Source of the DNA: an uncultured Clostridia bacterium
GTDB taxonomy: Bacteria; Bacillota; Clostridia; Oscillospirales; Ruminococcaceae
Direction: 5' to 3'
Assembly: GCA_937892655.1 (NCBI GenBank)
Contig: CALBJC010000163.1
Coordinates: forward strand, 1-8,901
Length of the DNA stretch: 8,901 nt
Shown here: positions 7,853 through 8,901 of the stretch, piece by piece
Layout of the letters: every line of letters begins with the position of its first letter
Numbering within the stretch: the stretch's first letter is position 1
Notes under the pieces: generated by a model
Databases searched by the model: none
Seen by the model: the letters and a program-made list of their open reading frames with translations, nothing else
What the model was told of the DNA's origin: nothing
Position numbers and translations under genes: made by a program

Positions 7853-7990
7853 TTAGGTAAACAAAGCAGAACCCTACGTTCTCACCTTAAGCGATTATGC
7901 AAAAAGGTTAATACCTAAGAATTTAATCACAATGATTTGATTGTTATGTATGAGCGTAGATTATATCTGCGCTCGTTTTTATTTATTTTT
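7853..7990 (+). promoter_or_regulatory. Probable ribosomal protein L20 leader (attenuator)
   Basis: The region between promoter and infC can form two exclusive structures. In one, a small junction forms: TTAGGTA (7853-7859) with TACCTAA (7912-7918), hairpin AGAAC/GTTCT (7868-7872 with 7878-7882, loop CCTAC), and ACCTT/AAGGT (7884-7888 with 7904-7908). This leaves the terminator at 7952-7974 free. In the other, CTACG (7874-7878) plus CTCA (7881-7884) pair with TGAGCGTAG (7951-7959), leaving a 2-base TT bulge and blocking the terminator's 5' arm. In Bacillus subtilis this operon is controlled by bL20, which causes premature termination in the leader. Position, operon content and switching pairs agree with that family. 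Assignment to the Rfam L20 leader family is inferred, not tested. If transcription starts at 7857, the outer stem shortens to about 3 bp. Confidence 0.75.
7952..7990 (+). terminator. Intrinsic terminator of the infC leader
   Basis: GAGCGTAGAT (7952-7961) pairs with ATCTGCGCTC (7965-7974) through 10 pairs including one G-T, with a 3-base loop. It is followed by a T-rich tract with few interruptions to 7990. It ends just before the infC ribosome binding site, as expected for an attenuator. It is also the only terminator seen downstream of addA. Confidence 0.88.
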
Positions 7991-7994
7991 TGTT

Positions 7995-8001
7995 GGAGGT
8001 G
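7995..8001 (+). promoter_or_regulatory. Ribosome binding site of infC, pointing to an ATT start
   Basis: GGAGGTG lies 6 bases before the in-frame ATT at 8008. The in-frame TTG codons at 7990 and 7993 and the GTG at 7999 all lie upstream of or inside this site. The next in-frame ATG, at 8095-8097, is well inside the conserved protein. Confidence 0.8.
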
Positions 8002-8007
8002 CTCGCT

Positions 8008-8526
8008 ATTAGCAGTAAAGAACAGCAGATCAACGAAGAAATCCGCGATGCTGAAATTCGTGTGATTGACGTTGACGGAAACCAGCTCGGACTTATGTCC
8101 GCAAAAGAAGCACTAGATCTTGCAATCAGCAAAGATTTAGACCTTGTAAAGATCGCTCCTCAGGCTCAGCCACCTGTGTGCAAAATCATGGATTATGGCA
8201 AGTATTGCTATGAACAGCAGAAGCGTGAGAAGGAAGCAAAGAAAAACCAGAAGGTTGTTGAAGTCAAGGAAATCAGAATGTCATCGACAATTGATACTAA
8301 CGACTTTAATACAAAGGTAAACCAGGCAATTAAGTTTTTACAGGGTGGCGACAAAATAAAGGTTTCGGTTCGTTACCGTAAAAGAGCGATTGCCCATCAG
8401 GAAATAGGTCAGGTTTTGCTTGATAGGTTTAAAGAAGCAGTCGGCGTTGCAGGTACAGTAGATAAGCCTGCAAAGATGGAAGGACGTAACTTGGTTATGT
8501 TCGTAAATCCTAAGTCGAACAAGTAA
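8008..8526 (+). CDS. infC: Translation initiation factor IF-3, AUU start
   Basis: IF-3 binds the 30S subunit, prevents premature 50S joining and checks start codon and initiator tRNA pairing. From ATT 8008 the product has 172 residues, normal for the family. The N-domain opens with INEEIRDAEIRVID and continues through the PPVCKIMDYGKY motif. A lysine-rich linker (KREKEAKKNQK) leads into the C-domain VVEVKEIRMSSTID, followed by NDFNTKVNQAIKFL and a basic stretch KVSVRYRKRAIAH. No ATG, GTG or TTG has a usable position relative to the ribosome binding site. infC is well known for the start AUU in other bacteria, where IF-3 represses its own translation by rejecting non-standard starts. The same feedback is therefore likely here, in addition to leader attenuation. 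It is first in the operon with rpmI (20-base gap) and rplT. Confidence 0.94.
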   Translation: MSSKEQQINEEIRDAEIRVIDVDGNQLGLMSAKEALDLAISKDLDLVKIAPQAQPPVCKIMDYGKYCYEQQKREKEAKKNQKVVEVKEIRMSSTIDTNDFNTKVNQAIKFLQGGDKIKVSVRYRKRAIAHQEIGQVLLDRFKEAVGVAGTVDKPAKMEGRNLVMFVNPKSNK

Positions 8527-8546
8527 ACTTTAAGGAGGAAAATACA

Positions 8547-8744
8547 ATGCCAAAGATCAAGACACATTCAGGTGCTAAGAAGCGCTTTACGGTTACTGGC
8601 ACAGGTAAGGTTAAGTACCAGCACACAAACAAGAGACACCGTCTCACACAGAAGGCTCACAAGCGTAAGAGAATCGCTAGAGTAGCAGGCTATGCTGATG
8701 CATCAAACGTAGCAGCAGTAAAGGCACTCATTCCTTACAAATAA
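8547..8744 (+). CDS. rpmI: 50S ribosomal protein bL35
   Basis: This is a 65-residue, highly basic protein with the full bL35 pattern: MPKIKTHSGAKKRF at the start, a central NKRHRLTQKAHKRKR and an ALIPYK end. bL35 is a small component of the large ribosomal subunit. The ATG at 8547 follows AAGGAGG (8532-8538) by 8 bases. Codon use is visibly different from addAB: lysine is mostly AAG, and arginine is CGT, CGC or AGA, as expected for a highly expressed gene. It sits between infC and rplT, the usual order in Firmicutes. Confidence 0.97.
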   Translation: MPKIKTHSGAKKRFTVTGTGKVKYQHTNKRHRLTQKAHKRKRIARVAGYADASNVAAVKALIPYK

Positions 8745-8768
8745 TCTCACGGGCTATAAATCCTGAGA
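8745..8768 (+). other. Hairpin between rpmI and rplT
   Basis: TCTCA (8745-8749) pairs with TGAGA (8764-8768), and after a bulged C, GGG (8751-8753) pairs with TCC (8761-8763). The loop is 7 bases. There is no T tract, so it is not a terminator. It begins at the base after the rpmI stop. A role in mRNA processing, stability or bL20 binding is possible but not shown. Confidence 0.4.
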
Positions 8769-8802
8769 ACAACGTTAATTAAAATAATCGGAGGTAATTA
8801 CT

Positions 8803-8901
8803 ATGGCTCGTGTTAAGGGCGCAATGATGACTCGTAAGAGAAGAAATAAGACTCTTAAGCTTGCAAAGGGCTACTGGGGCGCAAAGAGCAAGCATTTTAA
8901 G
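8803..8901 (+). CDS. rplT: 50S ribosomal protein bL20, 5' part only
   Basis: The first 33 codons are present and the gene runs off the window end. The start MARVKGAMMTRKRRNK and the following LKLAKGYWGAKSKHFK match the conserved bL20 N-terminus, the long basic extension that binds 23S rRNA early in 50S assembly. The ATG at 8803 follows CGGAGGT (8789-8795). In Bacillus subtilis bL20 is also the repressor of its own operon through the infC leader, so the leader's regulator is encoded by the last gene shown. Truncation is an effect of the window, not of the gene. Confidence 0.96.
   Translation, partial: MARVKGAMMTRKRRNKTLKLAKGYWGAKSKHFK

Noticed and set aside
7831..7947. Direct repeat TGATTGTTAT at 7831-7840 and 7938-7947
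   Set aside because: A single 10-base AT-rich repeat, one copy lying in the promoter spacer. It does not coincide with any stem of the leader and is plausibly chance.
7990..8007. TTG 7990, TTG 7993 or GTG 7999 as infC start
   Set aside because: All lie before or within the ribosome binding site at 7995-8001 and would add residues not expected in IF-3.
1..8901. Novel defence system, mobile element, CRISPR array or horizontally acquired island
   Set aside because: All coding sequence is accounted for by core chromosomal genes with family-typical lengths. No transposase, integrase, repeat array, terminal inverted repeats or unassigned large frame was seen on either strand.

Overview
The window is ordinary, gene-dense chromosome from an AT-rich, endospore-forming Firmicute. 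It is most likely a member of the Clostridia; the order Oscillospirales is a guess. The evidence is a spoIIR sporulation gene, an AddAB (not RecBCD) recombination nuclease, strong Shine-Dalgarno sites complementary to low-GC Gram-positive 16S rRNA, and an infC-rpmI-rplT operon behind an attenuator leader. All genes lie on the + strand. No mobile element, CRISPR array, tRNA or rRNA is visible, and no stretch over about 210 bases lacks a gene.

Layout. Bases 1-150 hold a strong intrinsic terminator closing whatever lies upstream, then a sequence matching a forespore sigma-F promoter just before spoIIR (164-763). Five bases after the spoIIR stop, a sigma-A-type promoter begins the addB-addA pair (828-4178 and 4162-7803). 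The two genes overlap by 17 bases and encode the two subunits of the double-strand-break-processing helicase-nuclease. No terminator follows addA. Only 18 bases after its stop codon, a perfect-consensus sigma-A promoter (TTGACA, 17 bases, TATAAT) drives the translation operon infC (IF3), rpmI (bL35) and rplT (bL20, cut off by the window end). Between that promoter and infC is a leader RNA of about 150 bases ending in an intrinsic terminator, with mutually exclusive pairings as expected for the bL20-responsive attenuator. infC appears to start at AUU.

Functionally there are three independent units: a compartment-specific sporulation signal, a DNA repair enzyme, and an autoregulated translation operon. 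I see no undescribed system. The points most worth checking are the degenerate Walker A of AddB, the sigma-F promoter match at spoIIR, the switching leader upstream of infC (which may also terminate addBA read-through), and three start codons that a default gene caller would probably misplace (spoIIR, addA, infC).
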